A program made the position numbers and the translations under genes. From positions 1 to 29,473 of the IMG/VR virus record IMGVR_UViG_3300005860_000051: a DNA stretch of 29,473 nucleotides; one strand, 5' to 3'. Origin of the DNA: a virus. The notes beneath the pieces were generated by a model. That model saw only the letters and a program-made list of their open reading frames with translations, was not told where the DNA came from and ran no database searches. Positions 14,898 to 23,575 of this stretch are shown piece after piece; within the stretch, counting starts at the first letter, position 1, and each line of letters opens with the position of its first letter.

Positions 14898-16991
14898 ATG
14901 GAATTCAAGCCTTTTCAAACCGTAAAAAATGTATTTAATGTTTTAAAAGGAGCGGTTCAAAGTGTTGTTTCAAAAGCGGCTGATTTTTTCAGAGGAATAA
15001 TAAGTGCTCCTCAAAAAACGCCACCTCCTTCAAAACCTACTACAATCGTTAGTGGGGAACCCAAGTCAATTCCAAAATCACCATTGGATATATCGCCTTT
15101 ACCAAGAGAAACGGCAAAAAGTACTGTTCCAGTAATAACAAAAACAACGAAAACTGACAATCTTATTTCAGGTGCTCTTTCGTGGTTGGAGGGATTTTTA
15201 GGAGGAATAAAAAGCAAACCTTCAACACTTTCTGCATCTTTACTTGAAACAATAACACCATCCACTCCTTCTCGACCTGCCCCCTCAACAATTTTAAAAT
15301 CACCATTAGATATAACGTTACCATCAACAGAGACAGCAAAAAGCACCGTTCCAACGTATACAAAAAAGGAGACTTTAAAACCTGAAGAATCCACAAAACC
15401 CAAAATTAATATTTTCGTAGACCCATCTTTAAAAAGTGGTTTTACAAGCAAGGGAAGTGTTTTTGTTCCTCCAAAAGATGTAGAGAACGTGGAAAGGTAT
15501 TATAGAAGTTTAGGATATGAACCAATTATTAAATCTGGAAAAGCACCTCCTTATGTAACGACAACTTATACTAGGAAAGAAATTCCTCCACCTTCTACTT
15601 TTGAAATTACTCCCAAAACAACAGATAAAGAACCTCTGGTTGGAGTTATGCCCCCAACAGAGACAGAGCCAATTTTGTATCCTAAACCGTATGATGTTAG
15701 CGGATTGTTAGAACAAATTTATGGAAATCTTTATAAAGAAGGGCTTTTACCACAATTTAATTTGCCAGAAGGGGTAGCAGGCTATATTTATAAAGACCCA
15801 CTTGGAGGCTCAAGTTATGTTTTCGATTACACCATAAAACCAGGTGACACTCTGGAAAAAATTGCTTCTACTTTTGGAGTTTCAATAGAAGAACTTAAAA
15901 AATTAAACCAAGATAAAAAATCAATTAAAGGAGTTTTAATGGAAGGAGAAACCTTAAGAATTCCAATCAAATATAAAGAACCAGAATTTAATGAATTAAT
16001 TCAACAATTAATTCAATCTGGACTAACCACAGATCAAATAAACAGACTTCAAAACCAACTTTACAATTACTGGGTTTCAAAAATATTGCCAGATAGGATA
16101 GTGGATGATACTGTTGCATATTTGTTTAATGAAGAAATGCGTAGATTGAATGATTTGCTTGATGCCTATAATAGGCATACATCAGTTGAAAGTTACAAAA
16201 GCATATATCAAAACCTCTTAAATGAATACGGAATTCCAGCAGATTATCAAAGATTGTTTGACTTACAAAGAATAATGCAAAAAACAAGAGAAGATGTTTT
16301 GAGAGAGGCACAACTTGCTGGTGGAATAGTAACAGAAAGCCAAGTAGAAGCAGTTGTTAATTTTAGATTGGGAATTTTAAAGCAAGAAGCAGAAACTTTA
16401 TCAGAAATCATTGATATGAAAGAAAGAATGGTTGACAAAATGATGAAATATGTTGAAATGGATAGAGAAGAATTAAACAGAAGACTTGAAAAAGCGTTAA
16501 ACATTGAAGAAAGATTATTTAAATTAAAAATGGATGCTGTTAAATGGCAATATGATTATATGCAAGATTTAATGAATAAAAACAAAAAGAAAGTTGATGC
16601 TTTTGCTGAAGCAGGAATATTACACACATTTTCTCCTTATTATCTTTCTACTTTTGCTAACCCATACCATACAAACTATTCTGGTTATTCTCCAGAAGAA
16701 CTTGTAGCACTATATCAACTATCAATAGAAATAGAAAGAGACAAAATGTACAAAAGACAACAAATAGAAGAAAACATCAGAAAAACAATAGAAAGCCTTG
16801 AATTAGCAAGACAAAGATTAGAATTACAACAAATGAGAGCACAAATACAACGTGGATTAACAGAGAAAAGATTAAAGTTGCAAGAAAAAGGATTAGAATT
16901 AAGAGAGAAAGAATTGGAATTAAAAGAAAAAGAATTGGAAAGAAAATTAGGCACGTCTTCACTTTTCAGCATTGAGTTTTTCCAAAAATAA
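14898..16991 (+). CDS. LysM-containing coiled-coil virion protein
   Basis: 698 residues from ATG 14898, one nt after the preceding stop. Order: an amphipathic N-terminus; a Pro/Thr-rich linker (about 40-220) with a duplicated 22-residue segment, SPLDISPLPRETAKSTVP and SPLDITLPSTETAKSTVP, 74 residues apart; a LysM domain at about 311-358 (YTIKPGDTLEKIASTFGVS ... GETLRIPIK), which binds peptidoglycan; then a long helical region with strong coiled coil to the end (ELREKELELKEKELERK). The combination fits an internal or tail virion protein that reaches the cell wall and helps DNA cross it. No glycosidase or amidase motif is seen. Confidence 0.7.
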   Translation: MEFKPFQTVKNVFNVLKGAVQSVVSKAADFFRGIISAPQKTPPPSKPTTIVSGEPKSIPKSPLDISPLPRETAKSTVPVITKTTKTDNLISGALSWLEGFLGGIKSKPSTLSASLLETITPSTPSRPAPSTILKSPLDITLPSTETAKSTVPTYTKKETLKPEESTKPKINIFVDPSLKSGFTSKGSVFVPPKDVENVERYYRSLGYEPIIKSGKAPPYVTTTYTRKEIPPPSTFEITPKTTDKEPLVGVMPPTETEPILYPKPYDVSGLLEQIYGNLYKEGLLPQFNLPEGVAGYIYKDPLGGSSYVFDYTIKPGDTLEKIASTFGVSIEELKKLNQDKKSIKGVLMEGETLRIPIKYKEPEFNELIQQLIQSGLTTDQINRLQNQLYNYWVSKILPDRIVDDTVAYLFNEEMRRLNDLLDAYNRHTSVESYKSIYQNLLNEYGIPADYQRLFDLQRIMQKTREDVLREAQLAGGIVTESQVEAVVNFRLGILKQEAETLSEIIDMKERMVDKMMKYVEMDREELNRRLEKALNIEERLFKLKMDAVKWQYDYMQDLMNKNKKKVDAFAEAGILHTFSPYYLSTFANPYHTNYSGYSPEELVALYQLSIEIERDKMYKRQQIEENIRKTIESLELARQRLELQQMRAQIQRGLTEKRLKLQEKGLELREKELELKEKELERKLGTSSLFSIEFFQK

Positions 16992-17004
16992 AAAATGAAA
17001 ACTT

Positions 17005-20000
17005 ATGTTTGAGGGATTAACAGAAAACTTAAAAAAAATAGGAAAGTTCGCGGTTGATATTGCAAAAAGTTTTGGACAGGCAATTAAAGAAGATGTCCTT
17101 GGTTTTTATAAATGGGGGAAAGAAAAGATAACTGGAAAAAAAATAGAAGGAGCAAAAAGTCCTACAGAAATTATAGGTTCTTGGACTTGGCAACCTTTTA
17201 CAAGGGCAATTAGCAAACTAACTTTAACAGGAATAGAAAAATTGACTGGGAAAGAGGTTGAATCAATTTCTCCTACTAAAACAAAATTTACTGAATTTTT
17301 ATTTGGAAAAGAACCAATTCCACCAGCAGAAAAAGAACTAAAACTGTATCAAGAAAAGTTTGGCAAAGGGTTGGGAACTTTGGCTTTTATAGGATTTACT
17401 GCGTTTGATTTGTATTTTCCTATGGGAGAAAGAAAAGTAGCAAAAGTTGCTGTTAGTAAACAATTTTTAAAAGATATAGCAAAAACCACAGACAAAGAAG
17501 CAATCAAAGACTTACTTTTAAAAGAAATTCCAGAATTACATCACTCATCTTTAATTGAAAAGATTGACAAAATAGCAGAAAAATTAGTTCAAACTAATAA
17601 ACATTCTTTAGTAAGAAAAACACTTCAAGAAGAATTTAATAATATCGCAAAAGAAATGGGGTTTGATTTGGAAAAAGTAAAAGTAGGAACAAAAGAAACT
17701 AAACCACAAGCAGAAAGAATTGCCAAAACCGCAGAAGAAATAAAAGAACCTCCTATTCCTCCAAAACCACCTAGAAATCCTCCATTAGATGATATTCCTT
17801 TTAAACCAGATTTTAACGAAAAAGGAATGAAAAATTATAGAATAAGGGGAACTTTTAGAAACTTTTGGGAGAATAATCCAGAATTTAGAGAAAGAGCAGA
17901 AAATCTTTTAAATGAATTGTCTGTTTATTATCCTCAAATATCAAATAAAGAAATGATAGAAAGGGCAATTGCAGAATTAAACAATTTGGACATTGATGAA
18001 GCTTATCAACAATGGGCAAGGAAGTGGTTAAGAAGTTATCCAAGAGATCCTGGGAGATTTGCAATAGAGAGAATAAAGGCAACGATTATGTCTGAAGTTT
18101 TTTGGGATTTAGGACAAAATAAAAAAGCATTAGATTTGGCTAATTGGGTTTTTGAAAGTGGAACAGAACTAGGAAGGGCAGTAGAAGTTGGTAAGGTTTT
18201 ACCAAAACTTTCTTCTCCTTATTATAGAGTTTGGGCTCCTAATCAATTCGAAAAAGTTTTAAGAGAAATGGCGACAACGAAAGGAATAAAAATTACAGAA
18301 GAATTTATCAACGATGTTAAAAGCAGATTGGCACATATTTATGAAACTCAAATTGATCCAGAAAAGTTAGAGAAAGAACTTAAAAACTTTATAGAAAAAG
18401 AAATTGCTCCACAATTAAAATTAACGCCAAAAGAACGTTTTGATTTATTCAGATATTCAAATATGCTTTCTGGTCCCCTAACTCAATTTAGAAACATTTG
18501 GGGAAACTTTACTCAATTAATTCTAAAAAATTTTTTCGTTTTACCAACTCAAGCAGTCATTGAGTGTATGAAGCATCCTTTAAATCCTGCTTTAAGAGAA
18601 GTGGCGTTTTCTGATATTCCTGTGGTGTGGAAAAAAACTCTTGGAGCTCTTAAACCTGCTGCTCAAGCTTTTTGGAAAGTTTTAACTTGGCAGGAAGAAC
18701 CAATATCGTTAAAGTGGATGGATATTTTAAAAAACAAAGATAATTTTAAAACCTTGATAAACTATTACAGATATAGAAACGCTCCCTTGCTTGACAAAGC
18801 GTATCAACTTCCTTTAAGGATATTAGAGGGAATGGATAGATTTTTCTCTGTTTTAATTGCAACAGGAGAAGAAGTAAGGCTTACAAGGATGTATGAAAGA
18901 ATGGGCAAAAAAATTACGCCAACATTAGAAAGAGAAATTCAAGAAAGGGCTCAAGAAGTAGCAGAAAATTATTTGTTTAGAAGGGACCTTGGATACAAAA
19001 GGGAAGAGTTAAGTTATATTTCTCAAGCATTAGACGCGGTAGGAGAAACTGTTTTAAATATAAGAAATCATTATTTAAACCATTCTAACAAAGCATTAAG
19101 AATTGGTTTGGGGTATCCTTTTTCTTTTGTTGTTCCTTTCATTAGAACTCCAATTAATGTTGGTATTGCTATGCTTGAATTTTCTCCATTGGGGTTTGTA
19201 AGAAACAATTACACTTCTGAAAAATTGGCTCAAGCAACTGTGGGAAGTATGGCTTTTCTTATGGGCGCCATGAAGGCTTTTAATGGAGAAACAACTTGGG
19301 CTCTTCCATCAAACCAAAAAGAAAGAGCGATTTTCTATGAAACAAGAAAACCATTTTCAATAAACATACATGGAATTGATGTTCCCTATTTGTATTTTGG
19401 TTCTTTTGGTTTAGCAATGGCAATTCCAGCAGCAATTAAATGGGTAATTACAGAAAGACAACCAAAATGGTCTCCAGGATTAGACGAAGCAATAACTATA
19501 TCAATATTGCAAGGTTTAAGATTTCTTTTAAATCAAACATCTTTACAAGGATTAACAAATTGGGGTGCTGTTTTAAGCGGAGAACAAGACTGGAATGTTG
19601 CTGGTGTTATGGGCTATACCTTAGGTCAATTTATTCCTTTAGAGGGTTTTTTCAAATGGGTATCAAAAATAGTAGACCCTGTATATAGAAAAGTAGGAAT
19701 AGATTTTATGGGGTCTATTAAAGATACTATACCATTTTTAAGAAAAACAATGGAAGCATACGAAAACGTTGGAGGAGAAGCAGAATATCACTGGTATAAT
19801 TTGGCTTTACCTTATGGGGGTGGTAAATTTAACTTACCACTTCAAGTAGCCTTAAGGGAATTACAAATTGACAAAAGAAGGAGAAAAGCTTGGGCTTTTT
19901 ATGAAAAAGGTAAATTAAAACTTGAAGATATTGAAAAGTGGGTAAATAGAGCGTATGATATACCAGAAAAACCATTGTCAAAAGATGATATTCAAAAAGG

Positions 20001-20427
20001 AATGGAAATAATAGAAAATTTAGGGAAATATAACTTTGAAAGTACTGAGGCAGAAAATGCTGCTTTATATTTCACTACTGTATTTTTAGAACAGTTAGCC
20101 AAAGAAGATAGAACAAAAGAATTCGAAGAAGCAGTTGCTAAAATTCCAGAAAAATATAGAGAAAAAATTTTAAAGATAAGAGAAGAAAGAAGACTTGAAA
20201 AACAATTACCAACTTATATTCCATACGATATAAAGGAATGGAGAGTTAAAGATAGAGCCAAATTGTTATATAAATACTTTAAAGATTTAGCAAAAAGAGG
20301 AATATCTGAAGAAGATTTTGCTAAAATTCAATATATTTTAAGAGAAAAAGGAGTTTTAACTGATGCTGTTGCAGATGAAATAAGGTTGTTGTTGATGAAA
20401 GAAAAAGGTGGTGTATTTGCAAAATGA
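17005..20427 (+). CDS. Large DNA-ejection / internal virion protein
   Basis: 1140 residues, mostly helical. N-terminal 130 residues are amphipathic; a hydrophobic TLAFIGFTAFDLYFPMG lies near 127-143. A Pro-rich linker PPIPPKPPRNPP sits near residue 250. The central domain is charged helices. Residues about 690-830 hold hydrophobic, Pro/Gly-rich segments (GLGYPFSFVVPFIRTPINVG, YLYFGSFGLAMAIPAAIKW); the 'PF-x-RTP-x-N' pattern recurs in large polyvalent or ejected proteins of podoviruses. It probably enters the cell with the genome and makes the trans-envelope channel. The 3' end overlaps the ATP-grasp gene (ATGA). Confidence 0.7.
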   Translation: MFEGLTENLKKIGKFAVDIAKSFGQAIKEDVLGFYKWGKEKITGKKIEGAKSPTEIIGSWTWQPFTRAISKLTLTGIEKLTGKEVESISPTKTKFTEFLFGKEPIPPAEKELKLYQEKFGKGLGTLAFIGFTAFDLYFPMGERKVAKVAVSKQFLKDIAKTTDKEAIKDLLLKEIPELHHSSLIEKIDKIAEKLVQTNKHSLVRKTLQEEFNNIAKEMGFDLEKVKVGTKETKPQAERIAKTAEEIKEPPIPPKPPRNPPLDDIPFKPDFNEKGMKNYRIRGTFRNFWENNPEFRERAENLLNELSVYYPQISNKEMIERAIAELNNLDIDEAYQQWARKWLRSYPRDPGRFAIERIKATIMSEVFWDLGQNKKALDLANWVFESGTELGRAVEVGKVLPKLSSPYYRVWAPNQFEKVLREMATTKGIKITEEFINDVKSRLAHIYETQIDPEKLEKELKNFIEKEIAPQLKLTPKERFDLFRYSNMLSGPLTQFRNIWGNFTQLILKNFFVLPTQAVIECMKHPLNPALREVAFSDIPVVWKKTLGALKPAAQAFWKVLTWQEEPISLKWMDILKNKDNFKTLINYYRYRNAPLLDKAYQLPLRILEGMDRFFSVLIATGEEVRLTRMYERMGKKITPTLEREIQERAQEVAENYLFRRDLGYKREELSYISQALDAVGETVLNIRNHYLNHSNKALRIGLGYPFSFVVPFIRTPINVGIAMLEFSPLGFVRNNYTSEKLAQATVGSMAFLMGAMKAFNGETTWALPSNQKERAIFYETRKPFSINIHGIDVPYLYFGSFGLAMAIPAAIKWVITERQPKWSPGLDEAITISILQGLRFLLNQTSLQGLTNWGAVLSGEQDWNVAGVMGYTLGQFIPLEGFFKWVSKIVDPVYRKVGIDFMGSIKDTIPFLRKTMEAYENVGGEAEYHWYNLALPYGGGKFNLPLQVALRELQIDKRRRKAWAFYEKGKLKLEDIEKWVNRAYDIPEKPLSKDDIQKGMEIIENLGKYNFESTEAENAALYFTTVFLEQLAKEDRTKEFEEAVAKIPEKYREKILKIREERRLEKQLPTYIPYDIKEWRVKDRAKLLYKYFKDLAKRGISEEDFAKIQYILREKGVLTDAVADEIRLLLMKEKGGVFAK

Positions 20428-21869
20428 AATACGCATTTTTCACATATTCAGGTGAGGGATTAGCAGTAGCCTTAAGACTTTTACAAGAAGGAAACGATGT
20501 TTTAGTTGGAGTTTTAGAGGAACACGAAGATTTAAAAGACAAAAACGAAGAACACAAAAAAAGAAGGTTAAGACTTTTTGATGGATTACTTAAAAAATAC
20601 AATGCGAACGAATTAGTGGAAAAATTAAGAAAAGAAAAACCGAAAAATTGGTTTGTTGTTTGCGATTTTAATTATCTTTATCCTGTAGCAGAAAAACTAA
20701 AAAAACTTGGTTTTAGAGGTTTGTTACCTACAAGAGATGACTATGAATTAGAAAAAGATAGAAATTTGGCAAAAGAATTTGTAATGAAAAACTACAAAAT
20801 TTTTTCTTATCAAGAGGTTTATGAGTTTAAAACGATACAGGAAGGAATAGAATTTTTAAAACAGCAAGAAAAAGTTTTTGGAATAAAGGGAAATAATCCT
20901 GATGCTCCTACATTTTTTCCTTTCTCTAATAATCCCAAAATAGCATTTGTGGAACTTCTTGATATAATGGAATCTGCTCAAAAAGAGTTTGAAAAAGACG
21001 GGTTTATTTTAGAAGAAAAAATTGAGGATTTAATAGAATTTACTCCAGAATGCATTGCTTTTGACGGAGAAATTTTAGGAATGAATGTTGATATTGAATT
21101 AAAACCAATTGGTAATGGAAATTTGTCCTATCAAACTGGATGTGCTGCTGACCTTGTAATGTGGGTTGAAAAAGATAGTCAGGCTTGGCAAAAACTTTAT
21201 GAATTGTTTTTCAAGCCCGCTCTCTCTAAAATTGTTAGGCCAAACGAAATGGTTATTTGGGATGCTTCTGTGTTTTATTCCCCAAGTAGAGAAAAATTTT
21301 ATTTTGGAGAATACTGCTCAAATAGACCTGGTTATAACTCATGGTTTACCGAATTATCAACATTTAAAAGGGTTTCAGAATTTTTTGAAAGAATAATAAA
21401 CAAACAGCCTTTATTTGATGGAGAAACAAAACCAATTTCAACAAGTGTAAGAGTGTTTAATCTTTTGGAAGATAAAAAAGAAAAGGGATTACCAGCAAAA
21501 GATATGTTGCTTTATGCAGATATTAACAACAAAAATATATGGTTGCTTGATGTTTACAAGAAAAAAGAAAACCTTTATGTTTGCGGAACAGATCCAAATG
21601 TAGCAGTTTTAACTTGTTCAATAGAAAATAGAGAGGATTGGAAGAAAGGATTTGAAGAAATAGATAAAAAGTTATCTAATGGCGAAACCTTCATTTTCCC
21701 CTATATGTATTATCGAAAAGCATTTGACATTTTGAACAACTCTTATTATAATAATTTAACAGATAGATACAAATTTGTTTGCGAATTTTTGGGAATAGAA
21801 AGCGAAAATAAAAAGGTCAAAGAAAATCAGATTTTAGAAATTTTAAAAGAAATTATCAATAAACTATAA
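20424..21869 (+). CDS. ATP-grasp ligase, PurD-like
   Basis: 481 residues. A Rossmann-like N-terminus (KYAFFTYSGEGLAVALRLLQEGNDV) is followed by an ATP-grasp domain: DRNLAKEFVMKNYKIFSYQE, FGIKGNN, FILEEKIEDLIEFTPECIAFDG and DIELKPIGNGNLSYQTGCAAD. The order is that of phosphoribosylamine-glycine ligase (PurD), though longer than the usual about 425 residues. ATP-grasp enzymes join a carboxylate to an amine or thiol. Being translationally coupled (ATGA) to the ejection protein gene, it may modify nucleotides or a virion protein rather than serve purine synthesis; no other purine gene is in the window. Confidence 0.7.
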   Translation: MKYAFFTYSGEGLAVALRLLQEGNDVLVGVLEEHEDLKDKNEEHKKRRLRLFDGLLKKYNANELVEKLRKEKPKNWFVVCDFNYLYPVAEKLKKLGFRGLLPTRDDYELEKDRNLAKEFVMKNYKIFSYQEVYEFKTIQEGIEFLKQQEKVFGIKGNNPDAPTFFPFSNNPKIAFVELLDIMESAQKEFEKDGFILEEKIEDLIEFTPECIAFDGEILGMNVDIELKPIGNGNLSYQTGCAADLVMWVEKDSQAWQKLYELFFKPALSKIVRPNEMVIWDASVFYSPSREKFYFGEYCSNRPGYNSWFTELSTFKRVSEFFERIINKQPLFDGETKPISTSVRVFNLLEDKKEKGLPAKDMLLYADINNKNIWLLDVYKKKENLYVCGTDPNVAVLTCSIENREDWKKGFEEIDKKLSNGETFIFPYMYYRKAFDILNNSYYNNLTDRYKFVCEFLGIESENKKVKENQILEILKEIINKL

Positions 21870-21916
21870 CATCCTACTGCTAAAACAATTACTTTCAATG
21901 ATTATTCCTCTATTGA

Positions 21917-21924
21917 TAAGGTCG
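21917..21924 (+). promoter_or_regulatory. Box 11 (TAAGGTCG)
   Basis: TAAGGTCG, one mismatch at the first base, ends 18 nt before the ATG at 21943. Confidence 0.6.
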
Positions 21925-21942
21925 TAATCTTAAAAATAAATT

Positions 21943-22218
21943 ATGGAAAAAGAAAAAATAACAGATAACAAAATAATTGAAAAGGTAAAACTTTTGCTCG
22001 AATTTTTCGATATTTCCATTAAAGATGTAAAGATAGATATTAGCGTTTTGCCATTAAAAGGGGTGAATATAAAACTTAAAGCGAATGATTTAGAATTAAC
22101 AAAAAAGTTAGTAGGAAAGAATGCTTCAACGATTAGAATATTCAGGGAATGCTTTAAAAAATGGGGGACATGGAACGGGATTATGGTTTATTTATTTGTA
22201 GAACCATTTAAGGAATAA
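21943..22218 (+). CDS. Possible KH-domain-like RNA-binding protein
   Basis: 91 residues. Layout beta-rich first (DVKIDISVLPLKGVNIKLKA), then LTKKLVGKNASTIRIFRECF, then YLFVEP. The segment 'LVGKN-x-x-T-I-R-x-[FL]-R-E' resembles the GxxG helix pair of small KH proteins such as KhpA, but the second Gly of GxxG is Ala here. RNA binding is therefore tentative. It has a box 11 leader and stands alone after the structural operon. Confidence 0.5.
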   Translation: MEKEKITDNKIIEKVKLLLEFFDISIKDVKIDISVLPLKGVNIKLKANDLELTKKLVGKNASTIRIFRECFKKWGTWNGIMVYLFVEPFKE

Positions 22219-22250
22219 AAGGAAAAATTTGGATTTTAGGGAAAATAACC

Positions 22251-22541
22251 ATGACAGACACTTTCCCAATTTCAATTGATAAGTTAATAGATTTGGGAGC
22301 CACCGCTATTATAGCCATCATCGCTATCTATTTTCTCTTTTTGTTGGGAAAAACCCAAAAAGATAATGGAAAAATAATGGAAATTTTGAAAACGTTTGAA
22401 GAAAACCATTTTGGTAGCATCCAAGGTAAATTAGAGAGAATGGATGAGAAATTAAACAAAATTGAAAAAGTAGACGATAAATTGGACAAAATTATCACTT
22501 TGATTGAAATCGTTAAAGAAAAGCTCAAAAAAAGAAAATAA
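22251..22541 (+). CDS. Holin-like membrane protein
   Basis: 96 residues: short N-terminus, one strong membrane segment (about 14-32, GATAIIAIIAIYFLFLLG), then a long charged coiled coil (KLERMDEKLNKIEKVDDKLD) with a Lys-rich end. This is the layout of BhlA/Hol-type small holins with one membrane helix and a cytoplasmic coiled coil. Its leader (TTTTAGGGAAAATAACCATG) differs from the AAAGGTCG type and is partly repeated at 22550-22568. Confidence 0.55.
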   Translation: MTDTFPISIDKLIDLGATAIIAIIAIYFLFLLGKTQKDNGKIMEILKTFEENHFGSIQGKLERMDEKLNKIEKVDDKLDKIITLIEIVKEKLKKRK

Positions 22542-22602
22542 AGGGAAATTTTTAGGGGAAAATAGCCACAAAATTGCCATTCAGAGGCGAGTTATTTCCA
22601 AA

Positions 22603-22818
22603 ATGAGGTATAAATCATTTAAACAAATAAAACCTTCTTATATGCCAAAATACAGCGATAAAATGCTCATTTATCTTTTAAAACTTTTGAAATTCTTTAT
22701 TAAACCCTCAATCTCTTTTGTTAAAAGGTTAAAAAAGGTTTTGTTGAAAAAAATTAATGAAGATGTTAAAATGTTAAAAAAGCACATTAAAAAAAATAAA
22801 AGGAGGTGTTTGCCATGA
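22603..22818 (+). CDS. Very basic amphipathic small protein
   Basis: 71 residues from ATG 22603; ATG 22642 is an alternative. Very Lys-rich with two amphipathic or hydrophobic stretches (MLIYLLKLLKFFIKPSISFV and RLKKVLLKKINEDVKMLKK). Its stop overlaps the next start (ATGA), and its last codons encode the AGGAGG of the next gene's ribosome site, so it is probably translated. It could be membrane-active or nucleic-acid binding; nothing more can be said. Confidence 0.45.
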   Translation: MRYKSFKQIKPSYMPKYSDKMLIYLLKLLKFFIKPSISFVKRLKKVLLKKINEDVKMLKKHIKKNKRRCLP

Positions 22819-23345
22819 AAATAGTTTATTTTGACATTGAAACAAGTAATCTGAACGCAAACTATGGAATAGTTCTTTGTGCCTGTTTTTTGGAAGATGC
22901 TACTGGTGAAATCAGAATCTACAGAATTGATGGTTATCGGGGATTTAAAAGAGACCCAGCGAACGACAAACAATTGATAATTGACATCAAAAATGAAGTA
23001 GAAGAAGCTGACATTTTGGTTTCTTACAACGGAAAAAAATTTGACATTCCATTTGTAAATTCAAGATTGGCTTATTGGGGAATAGATACCATTAGAGTTC
23101 CCAAACACGTTGACCTGTATCCAGTGATTAAGTGGCACTACAGACTTTCAGATTACAAATTACAAACCGCTTCTTACTTTTGGCAAACAGAAAGTCAAAA
23201 GACAATAGTAGATGGAATGCACTGGGTGAGGGCTTTGATTTCAAAGAAATCTATGGATTACATTGTTCAACATTGCGAGCAAGACGTTAAGGTGTTGAAA
23301 GAAATTTTTGAAAAAGTAAAAGCATCAATTAAATACATCAAATAA
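22815..23345 (+). CDS. DEDD 3'-5' exonuclease (RNase H-like)
   Basis: 176 residues. DEDD motifs in order: YFDIETSN (D7, E9), NGKKFDIPFVNSR (D77), and YIVQHCEQDV (H153, D157). This matches the YprB-type ribonuclease-H-like exonuclease family that removes nucleotides from 3' ends of DNA or RNA. The start at 22815 follows AAAAGGAGGTGTTTGCC, a full Shine-Dalgarno site with good spacing, unlike most genes in the window. It is the first of three genes with such sites. Confidence 0.8.
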   Translation: MKIVYFDIETSNLNANYGIVLCACFLEDATGEIRIYRIDGYRGFKRDPANDKQLIIDIKNEVEEADILVSYNGKKFDIPFVNSRLAYWGIDTIRVPKHVDLYPVIKWHYRLSDYKLQTASYFWQTESQKTIVDGMHWVRALISKKSMDYIVQHCEQDVKVLKEIFEKVKASIKYIK

Positions 23346-23359
23346 AAGGAGGGAGCACA

Positions 23360-23575
23360 ATGAGAACTTTACAAATTATTGCTTGCCCTTGTGGCAGAAT
23401 AAAAGTTTTAGGTGAGTGGAGATGGAACGACCTTGAATTTTCGGAAATAGTTTCTATTATCTTTCGTAATTATAGGATGGAACTTGGAAAAGATTTTCTC
23501 ATTATAATTCATTACCAATATTGTGATGATTGTAAAGAAAAATTTTATAAAGGGGGTGATGGCAATGTTAGTTAG
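23360..23575 (+). CDS. Zinc-ribbon-like hypothetical protein
   Basis: 71 residues. CPCG near the N-terminus and CDDCKEKF near the C-terminus give a CxC plus CxxC pair suited to one zinc ion, with a hydrophobic core between them (EFSEIVSIIFRNYRM). AAAAGGAGGG before the ATG is a strong Shine-Dalgarno site. It overlaps the following protease gene, so translation is coupled. Function unknown. Confidence 0.6.
   Translation: MRTLQIIACPCGRIKVLGEWRWNDLEFSEIVSIIFRNYRMELGKDFLIIIHYQYCDDCKEKFYKGGDGNVS

Noticed and set aside
15011-15451. Long minus-strand ORF with protein-like composition
   Set aside because: It is antisense to the Pro/Thr-rich linker of the LysM protein; its composition follows from that repeat and it has no start signals.
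22504-22602. N-terminal extension of the basic protein upstream of 22603
   Set aside because: It overlaps the end of the holin-like gene and runs through the duplicated leader; ATG 22603 is more plausible.
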